DNA of 64,000 nucleotides from Verrucomicrobiota bacterium (GCA_018240065.1 JAFEGH010000006.1:362410-426409); one strand, 5' to 3'; positions 25,064 to 34,831 are shown, counted from the stretch's first letter. Program-made: numbers and translations. Notes: generated by a model not told the origin, from the sequence alone.

Positions 25064-26364
25064 TTCTCGATCGCTCCCCGAAATGCTTTTTCAAATTCCG
25101 GTGCCACATAGGCCCATTGGAGTCCTCCTGCAGGGATCGAGATCTTCGAGCATTCCTGCGCAGGAAGGATGGACCCGGAACGAGCCTGGAGTGGGAATGA
25201 AAGTCCTTTAGAATTGCTCTTATGAGAAGAAAGCTCAAAAAAGAGCGCGTCGAGAGGAATGCCAAGTCTCGCCTGGACCTCTCTTAACTCCCCTTCGCCT
25301 ATCCCCTCTTTGATCGCAACCGCTTTGAACCGCTTCTCCCTTCTTAAAAGAGAGTCTGCGTCGAGATGGCCGCTTGCGTGCGGATCTTTAGCAGCTTTGC
25401 GCAGAGCCGTCAGGATCTCGCTGTCGCTTAAAGATAGATAGCCGTCCAGGCTCTCTAAATAGTTGGAGCCTTGGAAAAAGCTCTTCATGAACCTGGCCAG
25501 GTGGAACTTGTAGGCTTTGACGGAAGAGTATTGGTAGACCCTCTGGTGCATGAAATGGCGCGCCAGAAGCAGGGCCTCGCACGATTCGATCCCATTCTCC
25601 TCAATCCCGAGCTGGAGATGGCCATCATAGGGAAGAACGCAGAGCATCTCGATCAACTGGTGGTAGTCGAACAAACCGTAGGACACTCCGGTGCATTGCG
25701 CATCGCGGAGGAGGTAGTCGATCCTGTCGGCCCCGAAAAAATCCCCCGTGACCACTTGGGAAAGGACTCCTTCGACCGGTGAAAAGGCAAGGCGGACTCC
25801 CATTTCGGCCAGTTTTTTCTCGCCGATCGCCATCTTGACGATATCATTGATGACGTCCCGACCCGAGTAGCGCAGCTGCAAAGCGTCCCAGACAACTTTG
25901 AGCTGGTCGCTGCGGATGGCCTTCAAGGTCCATTCCTCATGGCCGCTTTTGCCAAGCAGCTCTTTTTCCGCGTCGTGTGAAAACGGAAGGTGGCCTAAAT
26001 CGTGGCACAAAGCCGCCAGGCGCACAATCTGCATCCAGTAGTCGGCATCTGGCAATGAGAATTCTTTGGAAGCGATCCTCTCAAAAATTCGGGTGGCCAG
26101 TTCCATCGCACCGAGCGAATGCTCGAATCGGGTATGGGTGGCGCCGGGATAGACGATGTAAGCGATCCCGAGTTGATGGATGTGGTGCAGACGCTGGAAT
26201 GGCTCTGAATCAATCAGCATCCTCTCCAGATCGTTAAAACGGATAAAGCCGTGTACCGCGTCGTAAATTTTTTGCGAGCGCTCCAGAACGGGCCATTTCG
26301 GGCCCATGTCGTCGAGGCGGAGAGCGATGTCGCCAAGTATTCCTGTCTTCTGAGAGGATTCCAT
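25054..26364 (-). CDS. HD-domain phosphohydrolase, SAMHD1/dGTPase-like
   Basis: ATG 26364 begins one base after the stop of the upstream IMPDH-like gene (TAAGATG), so they are coupled. The 436-residue product carries the metal-binding HD motif: YPGATHTRFEHSLGAMELA, CHDLGHLPFSHDAEKE, and a later DFFGADRIDYLLRDA giving the final Asp. This layout is that of SAMHD1 and bacterial dNTP triphosphohydrolases. It probably hydrolyses dNTPs or a related nucleotide. Its neighbours, a purine enzyme and a nucleotide transporter, support nucleotide balance as its job. Confidence 0.85.
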   Translation of the reverse strand: MESSQKTGILGDIALRLDDMGPKWPVLERSQKIYDAVHGFIRFNDLERMLIDSEPFQRLHHIHQLGIAYIVYPGATHTRFEHSLGAMELATRIFERIASKEFSLPDADYWMQIVRLAALCHDLGHLPFSHDAEKELLGKSGHEEWTLKAIRSDQLKVVWDALQLRYSGRDVINDIVKMAIGEKKLAEMGVRLAFSPVEGVLSQVVTGDFFGADRIDYLLRDAQCTGVSYGLFDYHQLIEMLCVLPYDGHLQLGIEENGIESCEALLLARHFMHQRVYQYSSVKAYKFHLARFMKSFFQGSNYLESLDGYLSLSDSEILTALRKAAKDPHASGHLDADSLLRREKRFKAVAIKEGIGEGELREVQARLGIPLDALFFELSSHKSNSKGLSFPLQARSGSILPAQECSKISIPAGGLQWAYVAPEFEKAFRGAIEKWG

Positions 26365-26365
26365 C

Positions 26366-27394
26366 TTAACCACGCCCTGATTCAGGTCTTGGGCGGCTTT
26401 CATGCATATAGCTTGCTGTCACTTCAACAAACTCCGCCTTGCGTTGCAGTTCTTTGATGCTGCGCGCGCCGCCGTAAGTCAGACCGCTGCGAAGCCCTCC
26501 AAGAAGTTGATTGAGCAGCTCTTGGGCGCTTCCTGTCACAGGTCCCCAGAAATCGATCCCCTCCGCGACGGTCTTATCTTTCAGGCCGCCGTAAAAGTCG
26601 TTCTGGAAGTCTTCGCTGGCCTGGCCGCGGAATTTCGCTTCCATCCCAGTGGGAGACGTCTCCGATTTCCGTTTGACAGCTGCGCTCTCTTTGGTCATCG
26701 CGAAGAGCTTGCCGACCATGACAGTGCTGGCCCCTGCTGCAAGTGCCAATACGACGTCGCGGCTGTTGCGGATCCCGCCGTCGGCAATCAACGGCACGCG
26801 AAGCTTTTCAGCGATTTTCGCGCAGTCATAGATCGCAGTGAGCTGCGGAACGCCAAAACCTGTCACCATCCGCGTCGTGCAGGCAGCTCCAGGCCCGACG
26901 CCGACTTTGACGGCGTCCGCCCCCGCGTTGACGAGGTCGTGATAGGCCATTGCTGTGCAGACATTGCCGGCGATGATCTCTTTGTCAGGATGGGTGCGCT
27001 TGAGTTCCTGGATGAAATGGAACATCCTGTCGGAGTGGCCATGCGCGACGTCGATGCAGGTTCCGATTGCGCCCAGATCAAGAAGTTTGCGCGTTTCATC
27101 GATCTTGAGGATGCCGCAAGAGATAAATGTCTTGTCTTTATATTTTTTGACCCAATGCTCCTGGACTTCCATGCTGGTGAAGCGATGGAAAATAGGGATC
27201 GATCCTTCCGCCAGCAGGATGTCGGCGAGATCTTCGCTAATCGCAGTGTCCATGTTGGAACAGATGATCGGGATCTGCATTTTTCGATTTTTTGTCAGCC
27301 AAGTCTCAAGCAGAGGTTCTGTGCGGGAAGGCACGTTGTTGAATTGCGGCACCAAAGCAATATCATCAAATGTATAAGCTTTTCTAAACGACAT
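26366..27394 (-). CDS. IMP dehydrogenase / GMP reductase family enzyme lacking CBS domains
   Basis: 342 residues. The catalytic loop [18 protein letters not shown] has C172, with the [15 protein letters not shown] phosphate site ([10 protein letters not shown]) and the flap [15 protein letters not shown]. The flap and [20 protein letters not shown] resemble IMPDH more than GMPR, but there is no CBS pair, as in GMP reductase. It either oxidises IMP to XMP or reduces GMP to IMP. It is the first gene of the operon with the HD phosphohydrolase and transporter homologue. The start follows an AGGTGTG-type ribosome-binding site. Confidence 0.88.
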   Translation of the reverse strand: MSFRKAYTFDDIALVPQFNNVPSRTEPLLETWLTKNRKMQIPIICSNMDTAISEDLADILLAEGSIPIFHRFTSMEVQEHWVKKYKDKTFISCGILKIDETRKLLDLGAIGTCIDVAHGHSDRMFHFIQELKRTHPDKEIIAGNVCTAMAYHDLVNAGADAVKVGVGPGAACTTRMVTGFGVPQLTAIYDCAKIAEKLRVPLIADGGIRNSRDVVLALAAGASTVMVGKLFAMTKESAAVKRKSETSPTGMEAKFRGQASEDFQNDFYGGLKDKTVAEGIDFWGPVTGSAQELLNQLLGGLRSGLTYGGARSIKELQRKAEFVEVTASYMHESRPRPESGRG

Positions 27395-27496
27395 CGATCA
27401 CACCTCATTAAAAAGACAAATATAGCATAGCGGGCCTTCCCACTGAAAGCGAAATTTGCCGTTCAACCTAAAGGTTTTTTATGTTATTCTGCGGGC

Positions 27497-28246
27497 ATGA
27501 TCAGCGTAACTGTCCTGACTAAAAATTCGCAAGACACCTTGGATGCGACTCTCCGCTCGCTTCAAAAATTCCCTGAAGTGATCGTGTACGACTCCGGCTC
27601 GACCGATTCCACCCTTCAGATCGCTGGAAAGTACCCCAACGTCAAGATCATCAATGGTCAATTTATCGGCTTCGGACCCACGCATAACACCGCGTCCGCC
27701 CTGGCCTCTCACGACTGGATCCTCTCTATCGATAGCGACGAGGTCCTCACCTCCGAGCTTGCAGAGGCGATTTTAAAGCTTGCCTTCGACACGAAAAAGG
27801 TCTACCAGATCGACCGCCGCAACTACTTCAACGGCAAGTGGATACGCTGGTGCGGAGGCTGGTATCCCGATCCGGTGGTCCGTCTTTACAATCGCAAGTC
27901 CACGCGTTTCACCGATGACGCCGTCCATGAGAAAGTGATCCTGGGAAACCTTCAGCTGACTCCCCTCCCCCACTACATGATCCATACACCCTATCGCTCG
28001 ATGGGGGACTTCCTGTCCAAGATGCAGACCTATACGACTCTTTTTGCTGAGCAGCACAAGGGTAAAAAAAAGTCTTCCATGGGCAAAGCGATCGCCCACG
28101 GGAGTTTCGCTTTCCTTAAAAGCTATCTTTTCAAAAAAGGGTTTTTAGGGGGAAAAGAGGGGTATATCATCTCGCTGTACAACGGACAGACAGCTTTTTA
28201 TAAATATTTAAAACTCCTAGAAGCCAACAGCCGAGATCGGAAATAG
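27497..28246 (+). CDS. Family 2 glycosyltransferase, LPS-core (WaaE-like) type
   Basis: 249 residues with a GT-A fold: ISVTVLTKNSQDTLDATL, the acidic DSGSTDST, and WILSIDSDEVLTSEL with the DXD metal motif. The rest (VYQIDRRNYFNGKWIRWCGG, RLYNR) follows the WaaE/KdtX-like beta-glucosyltransferase pattern, which adds the first hexose to LPS core heptose or Kdo. It has no membrane segment. It diverges from the IMPDH-like gene and stands alone. The waaA gene is 1 kb away on the other strand, consistent with a lipid A-Kdo decoration role. Confidence 0.85.
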   Translation: MISVTVLTKNSQDTLDATLRSLQKFPEVIVYDSGSTDSTLQIAGKYPNVKIINGQFIGFGPTHNTASALASHDWILSIDSDEVLTSELAEAILKLAFDTKKVYQIDRRNYFNGKWIRWCGGWYPDPVVRLYNRKSTRFTDDAVHEKVILGNLQLTPLPHYMIHTPYRSMGDFLSKMQTYTTLFAEQHKGKKKSSMGKAIAHGSFAFLKSYLFKKGFLGGKEGYIISLYNGQTAFYKYLKLLEANSRDRK

Positions 28247-28302
28247 CTAAGCTTAGGGATTGACTTCGCAGAAGATGGGATCGGATAAGTTGGAGAAATC
28301 CT

Positions 28303-28332
28303 CTTTCCGGAGGAGATGCCTCCCCCGGAAAG
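28303..28332. terminator. Hairpin between convergent genes
   Basis: CTTTCCGG (28303-28310) pairs with CCGGAAAG (28325-28332), with an inner GGAG/CTCC. No T run follows, so it is a candidate bidirectional terminator or a processing hairpin. Confidence 0.4.
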
Positions 28333-28344
28333 AATGAAATGAAA

Positions 28345-28755
28345 TTAGGTGTTCCGCTGCAGAGTAACTTGGCTGTACCCGTGAAGTTCGCGACCTTCTT
28401 TGGGGTAAGCAAGACGGTTGCCAAGGAGATCGTAAGGAAGGCAGGTTGCAAGGCTTAAAAGCGGGATCATCTCGATCGCACCGCGGAAGATATTGGCGAT
28501 GCCATGCAACGAATAGGTCGCAAGAATCTCAACGGCCTTGTTCAGCCCCCTTTCTCTATCGTCAGCGTTGGATTGAGCGAGCGCAACGATCGCGGTCAGC
28601 GCAGCAGCGATGACGCCGCCGATCACTTCCACTTTGCCGTAATTGATCCTTAATCCTCCTGAAAAAGTAGAAACCACCGGGATATATCCAGCAATATTCA
28701 AGCCTTGTTCAAAAGTAGCAAGCGTCTTGTCTAAACCAATTTGAATATCTCTCAT
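28345..28755 (-). CDS. Hypothetical protein with hydrophobic Gly/Ala segments
   Basis: I start at ATG 28755, 5 bases after GAGGAG; the frame extends to a TTG that overlaps the ribosome-binding site. The 136 residues contain hydrophobic stretches: NIAGYIPVVSTFSGGLRINYGKVEVIGGVI and a second around MIPLLSLATCLPYDLLG. It could insert in a membrane, perhaps the inclusion membrane, through this bilobed pattern, but this is uncertain. The motif YIPVVSTFSG..R..YGK looks like a multicopy chlamydial family by memory only. A good promoter lies upstream. Confidence 0.6.
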   Translation of the reverse strand: MRDIQIGLDKTLATFEQGLNIAGYIPVVSTFSGGLRINYGKVEVIGGVIAAALTAIVALAQSNADDRERGLNKAVEILATYSLHGIANIFRGAIEMIPLLSLATCLPYDLLGNRLAYPKEGRELHGYSQVTLQRNT

Positions 28756-28790
28756 ACAACTCCTCAATTTTATAAAAAAATAATCGATTT

Positions 28791-28818
28791 ATTATAGCAC
28801 AATAAGCGATGAAATCAA
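28791..28818 (-). promoter_or_regulatory. Promoter of the 28345-28755 gene
   Basis: On the minus strand: TTGATT (28818-28813), a 16-base spacer, TATAAT (28796-28791), about 35 bases before the start. Confidence 0.6.
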
Positions 28819-28974
28819 ATTACAGGATTTAATTTCACACAAAAGAATAATTCTTGTAGATGACAGGTCATAAAATAAAAAAATGACAAGAAGTTTGCAA
28901 GAACGCAAAAAAGTTAAAAACTATTTTTACACCGCAACTTTCTAATCAATTGAGTGAATTACATATTAGAGGGA

Positions 28975-29048
28975 TAGCGGCAGTCGGATTTGAACCAACG
29001 ACCCACGGATTATGATTCCGTTGCTCTAACCAACTGAGCTATACCGCC
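28975..29048 (-). tRNA. tRNA with CAT anticodon (elongator Met, or Ile2)
   Basis: The full cloverleaf reads on the minus strand: GGCGGTA acceptor, GCTC D-stem, anticodon arm ACGGA-ATCATAA-TCCGT, T-arm GTTGG-TTCAAAT-CCGAC, discriminator A, with a G-T pair at 1-72. The CAT anticodon could be Met or, if C34 becomes lysidine, Ile. No CCA is encoded. It sits 11 bases from the initiator tRNA. Confidence 0.93.
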
Positions 29049-29059
29049 ACAAAGAAAAA

Positions 29060-29132
29060 TAGCGGGGGAAGGATTCGAACCTCCGGCCTTTGGGTTATGA
29101 GCCCAACGAGCTAACCACTGCTCCACCCCGCG
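29060..29132 (-). tRNA. Initiator tRNA-fMet(CAT)
   Basis: The acceptor CGCGGGG leaves C1 opposite T72, the unpaired first position that marks initiators. The anticodon stem has the three consecutive G-C pairs (GGG...CCC) around CTCATAA. The T-arm GGAGG-TTCGAAT-CCTTC is intact. It lies between waaA and the CAT tRNA, on the same strand as both. Confidence 0.95.
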
Positions 29133-29208
29133 ATAAGGCTTAAAAACGAAAGCAGGAGTTTATGATACAGGGGATTAAAGCTCAACGCTTTTCCCAAAAT
29201 TTCTCAAT

Positions 29209-30489
29209 TTATTTCGATTTTAGCTGGGAAATGTAATCAAAAGTTCTCTGGGTTGCTCCATGCACGGATGCAGCAAGTTCGTTGCAGGAGTTGGCATATT
29301 TGGCTCGAAGGGATCGATTTTCAAGGATGTCGATAAGCGCCTGCGCCAACTTTTCAATTCTCACTTCCTGGCCTGCCTCAGACGTCAGGATCAGTTCTTT
29401 AAGGTCGGGCTGGCTGTGCATATGGGGTCCGAAAAAGACAGGCACGCCATAGATCACCGGTTCGAAAATATTGTGGCCTCCGACATGGGAGACATAGCTG
29501 CCGCCGACGAGGGCGATGTCTGCCACTTGATAACATTGGTTAAGCAGCCCCATGGCGTCGATGAGAACAAGCCTCTCATTGCTCTTTTTATTTTCCGAAT
29601 AACGATTGAAGAGGATGGCGCGCTCTTTAATGAGGTGCGCGACTTCATTGAACCTTTCCGGATGGCGTGGAACGAGCAAAACTTTCAGATTGGGAACCCT
29701 TTGCCAAACCAGGCTGAGGGCGGAGAGGAACCATTCTTCTTCCGGAGAATGGGTGGAACCGATGACAAGGACAAGGTCTCTCTCGGCAATTTTCAACTTA
29801 TCGCGCAGCGTCTGCAATTCGATGGTTCCCATCTTTTTGGATGGCGCGTCAAATTTCAGGTTGCCGGTCACATGCATTTTCTCACCCGGGACGCCCATCG
29901 CAAGGAACCGCTGACGGTAGCGCTCGCTCTGAATGCAGAGCATATCGAATTGTGAGAAGATGCGGCGAGTGAAAAAGGGGATCTTCTTAAATCGGCTTGA
30001 GGAGCGCTCTGAGACCTTTCCGTTGACTAGTGCTACCTTGACTCCCCTATCCTTTGCGATCTTAAGTAAATGGTACCAGAAATCACTCTCGCACATGATC
30101 AGCATGCTCGGCTGGATACGTTCCATGAGTCTGCGGATGATCCAGGAAAAATCGAGGGGCAGAAAGAAATGGGCCTGCGCATCGGGCATGCTCCGCTTGG
30201 CTTCGGCGTTTCCCGTCTCTGTCGTTGTCGAAATGACGACCGCTGCATCGGGATAGGCTTCGCGGATTTTGCGGAATAGCGGGATGACCGCCCTCGTCTC
30301 CCCCATCGAGATCGCGTGGATCCAGATCACTTCCTGTCCTTTCTTTGGGGTAAAGACAGGGAGTTCGATCCCGAGGCGATAGCGCAACGATTCCCGATAC
30401 TTGCCCATGACAAACCACTGCCAGAGCAATTTGGGCAGGGTGATAAGAGCCAAAACAAGAAGACTTAAATTGTAAAATAGACTAAACAT
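29209..30489 (-). CDS. waaA: 3-deoxy-D-manno-octulosonic acid (Kdo) transferase
   Basis: I start at ATG 30489, which overlaps the leuS stop by 8 bases (ATGTTTAG); a TTG three codons upstream is less likely. The 426 residues start with an N-terminal membrane anchor (FSLFYNLSLLVLALITLPKLL) and continue as a GT-B enzyme of family GT30: WIHAISMGETRA, CESDFWYHLL, GSTHSPEEE, VLLVPRHPERF and GGSYVSHVGGHNIFEP. It transfers Kdo to lipid A at the inner membrane; chlamydial versions add several Kdo units. The leuS-waaA coupling suggests one transcript. Confidence 0.93.
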   Translation of the reverse strand: MFSLFYNLSLLVLALITLPKLLWQWFVMGKYRESLRYRLGIELPVFTPKKGQEVIWIHAISMGETRAVIPLFRKIREAYPDAAVVISTTTETGNAEAKRSMPDAQAHFFLPLDFSWIIRRLMERIQPSMLIMCESDFWYHLLKIAKDRGVKVALVNGKVSERSSSRFKKIPFFTRRIFSQFDMLCIQSERYRQRFLAMGVPGEKMHVTGNLKFDAPSKKMGTIELQTLRDKLKIAERDLVLVIGSTHSPEEEWFLSALSLVWQRVPNLKVLLVPRHPERFNEVAHLIKERAILFNRYSENKKSNERLVLIDAMGLLNQCYQVADIALVGGSYVSHVGGHNIFEPVIYGVPVFFGPHMHSQPDLKELILTSEAGQEVRIEKLAQALIDILENRSLRAKYANSCNELAASVHGATQRTFDYISQLKSK

Positions 30490-33061
30490 CACACACAATA
30501 CTAAGGAGTTTATTCGGCACGTAGACGACCTTGGAGATCGGACCTGTCAAATGTTTGGCAATATTCGGCTGGGTTTTGATAAAGGCGAGCAGCTCCTCTT
30601 CCGGTTTATCTTTCGGCAGCATCCACTTTCCTCTAACCTTTCCGTTGACCTGGACAACATAGAGGATCGTCTCATCGATGAGATACTGAGGTTCGTAAAC
30701 AGGGAAAGGGGTATAGGTCAGGCTCTCTTTCCCGCCGAGGCGCTCCCATGCCTCTTCGGCGATGTGGGGAGCGAACGGATACAAGACCTGCGTGAGCATC
30801 ATCAGCACGCTTTTCGGATATTTGGGAAGCGGGGCGAAAGCGTTGATGAACTCCATCATTTTGGCGATCGCAGTATTGAACTGCATCGCCTCGATGTCTT
30901 TTTCCACATTATGGATAAGTCTGTGTCCGAGTTTTAAGGCCTCTTCCGATTCTTCCTCGCAGACTTTTTCCGACATGATCAAATCGTAATAGCGGTTCAG
31001 AAATCGTCTGCAGCCGCTGACGGCGTCGGTATTCCAGACTTTTTCTTTGTCGAAGGGGCCCATGAACATTTCGTACATGCGCAGGGAATCGGCGCCAAAA
31101 TCTTCGATCATGTCGTCGGGCGTCACGCCATTGAGTTTGGACTTGGACATTTTCTCGACTTGGCTCTGCAACTCTTCGTTTGTTCCGATCTGAAGGAACT
31201 TCCCCTCTTTTTCACGGACTTCTTCAGGAGGAACGTAGCCCCCGTTGGGATGCTGATACGACCTAGCCACAACAAGCCCCTGGTTGCGCAGGGTCTGGAA
31301 AGGCTCGCTCGTGCTGACGTATCCGCAATCGAAGAGGACCTTATGCCAGAAACGGGCATAGAGAAGGTGGAGGACAGCGTGCTCGACGCCGCCGACGTAG
31401 AGATCGATGGGCATCCAATACCGCTCCGCCTCTTTGTCCCAGGCTTCTTTGTCGTTGTGGGGATCGCAGAAGCGCAGGTAATACCAGCAGGATCCCGCCC
31501 ATTGCGGCATCGTGTTGGTCTCTCGCTTAGCGCTTCTCTGAGTTTTGAGGTCGACGATTTCGACCCAGTCTTTGACTTTCGCCAAAGGGCTCTCGCCTGT
31601 TCCCGACGGTTTAAAATCGGAGAGCTCAGGCGGGCAAAGCGGCAGTTCATCGACGCCCAGGACGCGTTTTGTCCCGTCTGGGAAATGTAGGATCGGGAAG
31701 GGCTCTCCCCAATAGCGCTGGCGGGAAAAGAGCCAGTCGCGGAGCTTGTAATTGACGGTGCGTTCCCCTTTCTTATGTTTTTCCAGCCAGGCGACAATGC
31801 TCTTTTTTGCATCTTCGACTGACAGCCCATCGACAGAACAGGTCCCATGAGAGCTGTTGATGGCTAGGCCGGAAAGCGTCCAGCAGCGGTCGCCGCTCAA
31901 GACCTCGATCTTGATATCCTCTGCTTTTAATCCTTCAGGAATCTGATCCGGGTGCGCGTCGACGTTGGGAGAAATCACAGGAACGATCGCCAGATCATAT
32001 TTTCTGGCGAAAGCAAAATCGCGCTCGTCGTGCGCCGGAACGCCCATCACGGCGCCGGTGCCATAGCCCATCAGGACATAGTCTGCGATCCAGACCGGGA
32101 CGAGGCGTTCATTCACCGGGTTGAGTACATAAGCTCCTGTCCATACGCCCGTTTTATCTTTGGCAAGATCCGTTCTTTCGAGATCGCTCTTCGAAGCGAC
32201 TTTCTTCCTGTACGCTTCGACTTCCTCTTTTTGCTCAGGAGATGTGATCTCGGCGATGAGCGGATGTTCAGGCGAGAGCACCATGTAGGTCACGCCGAAA
32301 AGAGTATTAGGGGAAGTTGTGAACACGGAGATAGGCTTGCCTGTCTTCTTTTCGACAAAGTCAATCTTGGCTCCCTCGCTGCGGCCGATCCAGTTGACCT
32401 GGAGTTTTTTCAGGTGATCAGGCCAATCGATCAGGTCGAGATCTTCAAGAAGCCTGTCCGCATACGCTGTGATCTTCAGGATCCATTGACGCAAGGGACG
32501 GCGCTCGACAGGGAATCCCCCTTCTTTGGAGCGACCATCTTCAACCTCTTCATTGGCAAGGACGGTTCCCAGGGCGGGACAGAAGTTGACCAAGACCTCC
32601 GCCTCATACGCCATCCCCTTTTCATAGAGCTTGGTGAAAATCCACTGGGTCCATTTATAGTACTTGGGATCCGACGTCGCGATCTCGCGGCTCCAATCGT
32701 AGCTGAAGCCGAGCGATTTCAACTGGCGTCTGTAGGTATTGATATTCTGTTCGGTCGTGATTGCTGGATGAGTGCCTGTGCGGATCGCGTATTGTTCAGC
32801 TGGAAGCCCGAAGCTGTCCCATCCCATTGGGTGGAGAACATTGAACCCTTTCTGGCGCTTGTAGCGGGCAAGGATGTCCGTGGCAGTGTAGCCGGTAACG
32901 TGGCCGACATGGAGGCCCGCGCCTGAAGGGTAAGGGAACATGTCGAGGATGTAGTACTTGGGGCGGGTTGGATCGACGACGGCTTTAAATAGTTCCCTGT
33001 CTTCCCAGATCCTCTGCCATTTCTGTTCGATGCGCTGGTGGTCGTACTTCGGTCTTTCCAT
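30482..33061 (-). CDS. leuS: Leucyl-tRNA synthetase
   Basis: 859 residues from ATG 33061, the normal size for a bacterial LeuRS. The class I signatures are in place: PYPSGAGLHVGHVTGY (HIGH box at 51-54) and KMSKSKLNG near 636. The editing domain has the T-rich region and GYGTGAVMGVPAHDERD with its conserved Asp, and a tRNA-binding C-terminus follows. It charges tRNA-Leu in the cytoplasm. The longer frame upstream is not homologous to LeuRS. The waaA start overlaps its stop. Confidence 0.97.
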   Translation of the reverse strand: MERPKYDHQRIEQKWQRIWEDRELFKAVVDPTRPKYYILDMFPYPSGAGLHVGHVTGYTATDILARYKRQKGFNVLHPMGWDSFGLPAEQYAIRTGTHPAITTEQNINTYRRQLKSLGFSYDWSREIATSDPKYYKWTQWIFTKLYEKGMAYEAEVLVNFCPALGTVLANEEVEDGRSKEGGFPVERRPLRQWILKITAYADRLLEDLDLIDWPDHLKKLQVNWIGRSEGAKIDFVEKKTGKPISVFTTSPNTLFGVTYMVLSPEHPLIAEITSPEQKEEVEAYRKKVASKSDLERTDLAKDKTGVWTGAYVLNPVNERLVPVWIADYVLMGYGTGAVMGVPAHDERDFAFARKYDLAIVPVISPNVDAHPDQIPEGLKAEDIKIEVLSGDRCWTLSGLAINSSHGTCSVDGLSVEDAKKSIVAWLEKHKKGERTVNYKLRDWLFSRQRYWGEPFPILHFPDGTKRVLGVDELPLCPPELSDFKPSGTGESPLAKVKDWVEIVDLKTQRSAKRETNTMPQWAGSCWYYLRFCDPHNDKEAWDKEAERYWMPIDLYVGGVEHAVLHLLYARFWHKVLFDCGYVSTSEPFQTLRNQGLVVARSYQHPNGGYVPPEEVREKEGKFLQIGTNEELQSQVEKMSKSKLNGVTPDDMIEDFGADSLRMYEMFMGPFDKEKVWNTDAVSGCRRFLNRYYDLIMSEKVCEEESEEALKLGHRLIHNVEKDIEAMQFNTAIAKMMEFINAFAPLPKYPKSVLMMLTQVLYPFAPHIAEEAWERLGGKESLTYTPFPVYEPQYLIDETILYVVQVNGKVRGKWMLPKDKPEEELLAFIKTQPNIAKHLTGPISKVVYVPNKLLSIVCDV

Positions 33062-33388
33062 AATCTCAACGTGTAAGTTTGTGTTGTGAGAAAAAAATAC
33101 TACCTCATTCCATTGCCTTTTGTCTAGGAATAGCCTCACCTTTACACGTCAGTTCGACACCGGGCGTAAAAAGTAAATATATAATTATGATTAAAATATT
33201 GATGATAATTCGATATTATCCCAATTTCAGATATAATTGTTTATGAAACAAACAGCGTATTTTTAAGCAGAATCCAGCTTAAAAATTAAACTATTAATTT
33301 GAAAATCCCTCCTTGTCACAAATCGCAGAGGAGGCTATTCTATCAGGTTGATCAAGAACTGTTTTTACATTTTTTTAGGTTTTAGGGC
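33062..33388. other. 327-base divergent intergenic region
   Basis: This AT-rich region lies between leuS and the gene at 33389. A TATAAT at 33232-33237 faces the plus strand, with only a poor -35 (TTCGAT), giving a leader of about 145 bases. That leader contains an inverted CCTCC/GGAGG pair around 33307-33334. No gene is seen. Confidence 0.4.
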
Positions 33389-34825
33389 ATGGCAGATTTG
33401 AACTCGATCAGGAAGAACAAAATTACTCTGGAAGATTACGACTTCAAACAGGATATTGAAAATCGTCTGCTGATGTCCCAGTTCACCTCCAATGACCTCA
33501 GCGTTTTAGAGGAAATCCTTTACAGCTCCATCAAAATCCCAGTCAGGAAACTGGCCAAAAGCGTCGACCTGGACGAAGAGGAGATTCTCCCTATCCTTGA
33601 AAAGCTCAGCAAGACCGGCCTCTTTACATTTGAAGACGATTCGATCGTCGTAGATAAGGAGATGCGAAAATATTTTGAAGCGCAAGCCCTGAAATTCGAT
33701 CCCGATTTCAAACCGGGCATGGAATTCCTTCAAAGCCTGCTTCGCAAAGTGCCGATCCACGTCCTCCCCATCTGGTATTCGATCCCGCGCACGTCCAATA
33801 ACATCTTCGATTCTCTCATCGAAAAATACTTCTTCACCCCTCAGATCTTCCAGCGCTACCTGGGAGAGCTTACCTTTCCTGATCCGATCCTGACAGGGAT
33901 CGTCCATGACGTCTTCAATTCCAGAGATCTCAAAGTCTATGGAAAAGACCTCATTGAGAAATACGGGATTTCCCGCGAGCAGTTTGAACATTACCTGCTG
34001 CAGCTCGAGTTCCATTTCGCCTGCTGCCTCGGCTATGAAAAAATCAATGACGAATGGACGGAGATCGTCACTCCCCTGCATGAGTGGCGAGAATACGCCG
34101 TCTTCCTTCGCAACACTGAGGCCCCCTCGATTTCAACTCCCAACAAAGTCAAACGGAACCGAACCCAGGACTTCGCCTACATTCTCGACTTGAGCCAGAT
34201 TCTGAGCCAGGCCAAAAAACAGCCACTTAGCCTGTCCGAAGACAAAAACAAGAGGCTGCTCCCGCCCAAGGCCGCAATGAGCGCGCTGGCAGCCAAGATG
34301 GAAGACATGGACGAAAGCGATCCGGCATTCGCCGATTACGTCCACAAACTGATCACCAAAGTGCGCCAGCTCAAACTCGCCGACATCGTCGACAACCGGC
34401 TTTACGCGCTTGAGAGCGCCAACGACTTTTTGGACATGCGCCCGGAAAGCCGAGCCCTTTTCCTTTACCGCCATCCTTTAAACCGTCTTTTTTCCAGCCA
34501 GATCCCCGCCGATATCATCACCGACCGCAATTTGCGCGAAGCGGAAAAGAGCATCATCAGAGTCTTGAACTCCGGATGGGTCTATTTCGATGATTTCACC
34601 AAAGGAGTAATCGCTCCTCTGGGTGAAGATTCGATCGTCATGTTGAAACGCCAGGGCAAGTCCTGGAAATACGTCCTGCCCACCTACACGGAAGAAGAGC
34701 TTGCCTTGATAAAAGCGACTGTACTAGAGTGGCTGTTTGAACTGGGTGTGACGGCAGTTGGCGAGCACAACGGCAAAGAATGTTTCTGCGTCACCTCATT
34801 TGGGCAATCCCTCTTTGGTCGATAA
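33389..34825 (+). CDS. Conserved hypothetical protein with winged-helix-like ends
   Basis: 478 residues, soluble. The N-terminal region (about 35-100) reads like a winged helix: DLSVLEEILYSSIKIPVRKL, LDEEEILPILEKLSKTGLF, then a short wing. The C-terminus (about 430-478) has another, LIKATVLEWLFELGVTAVGE ending in FGQSLFG. The middle is helical. The arrangement of repeated winged helices recalls DNA-binding or helicase-associated domains, but no catalytic motif is present. It is followed 6 bases later by smpB, so they are cotranscribed. I infer a conserved chlamydial housekeeping protein of unknown role. Confidence 0.7.
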   Translation: MADLNSIRKNKITLEDYDFKQDIENRLLMSQFTSNDLSVLEEILYSSIKIPVRKLAKSVDLDEEEILPILEKLSKTGLFTFEDDSIVVDKEMRKYFEAQALKFDPDFKPGMEFLQSLLRKVPIHVLPIWYSIPRTSNNIFDSLIEKYFFTPQIFQRYLGELTFPDPILTGIVHDVFNSRDLKVYGKDLIEKYGISREQFEHYLLQLEFHFACCLGYEKINDEWTEIVTPLHEWREYAVFLRNTEAPSISTPNKVKRNRTQDFAYILDLSQILSQAKKQPLSLSEDKNKRLLPPKAAMSALAAKMEDMDESDPAFADYVHKLITKVRQLKLADIVDNRLYALESANDFLDMRPESRALFLYRHPLNRLFSSQIPADIITDRNLREAEKSIIRVLNSGWVYFDDFTKGVIAPLGEDSIVMLKRQGKSWKYVLPTYTEEELALIKATVLEWLFELGVTAVGEHNGKECFCVTSFGQSLFGR

Positions 34826-34831
34826 TTTTCT

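Noticed and set aside
26402..27430. 342-codon plus-strand frame antisense to the IMPDH/GMPR-like gene
   Set aside because: It mirrors a gene with clear family motifs; the product has no domain, and GC-rich third positions open the antisense frame.
31952..32926. 324-codon plus-strand frame antisense to leuS
   Set aside because: Shadow of a well-conserved gene; no start signal and no recognisable protein features.
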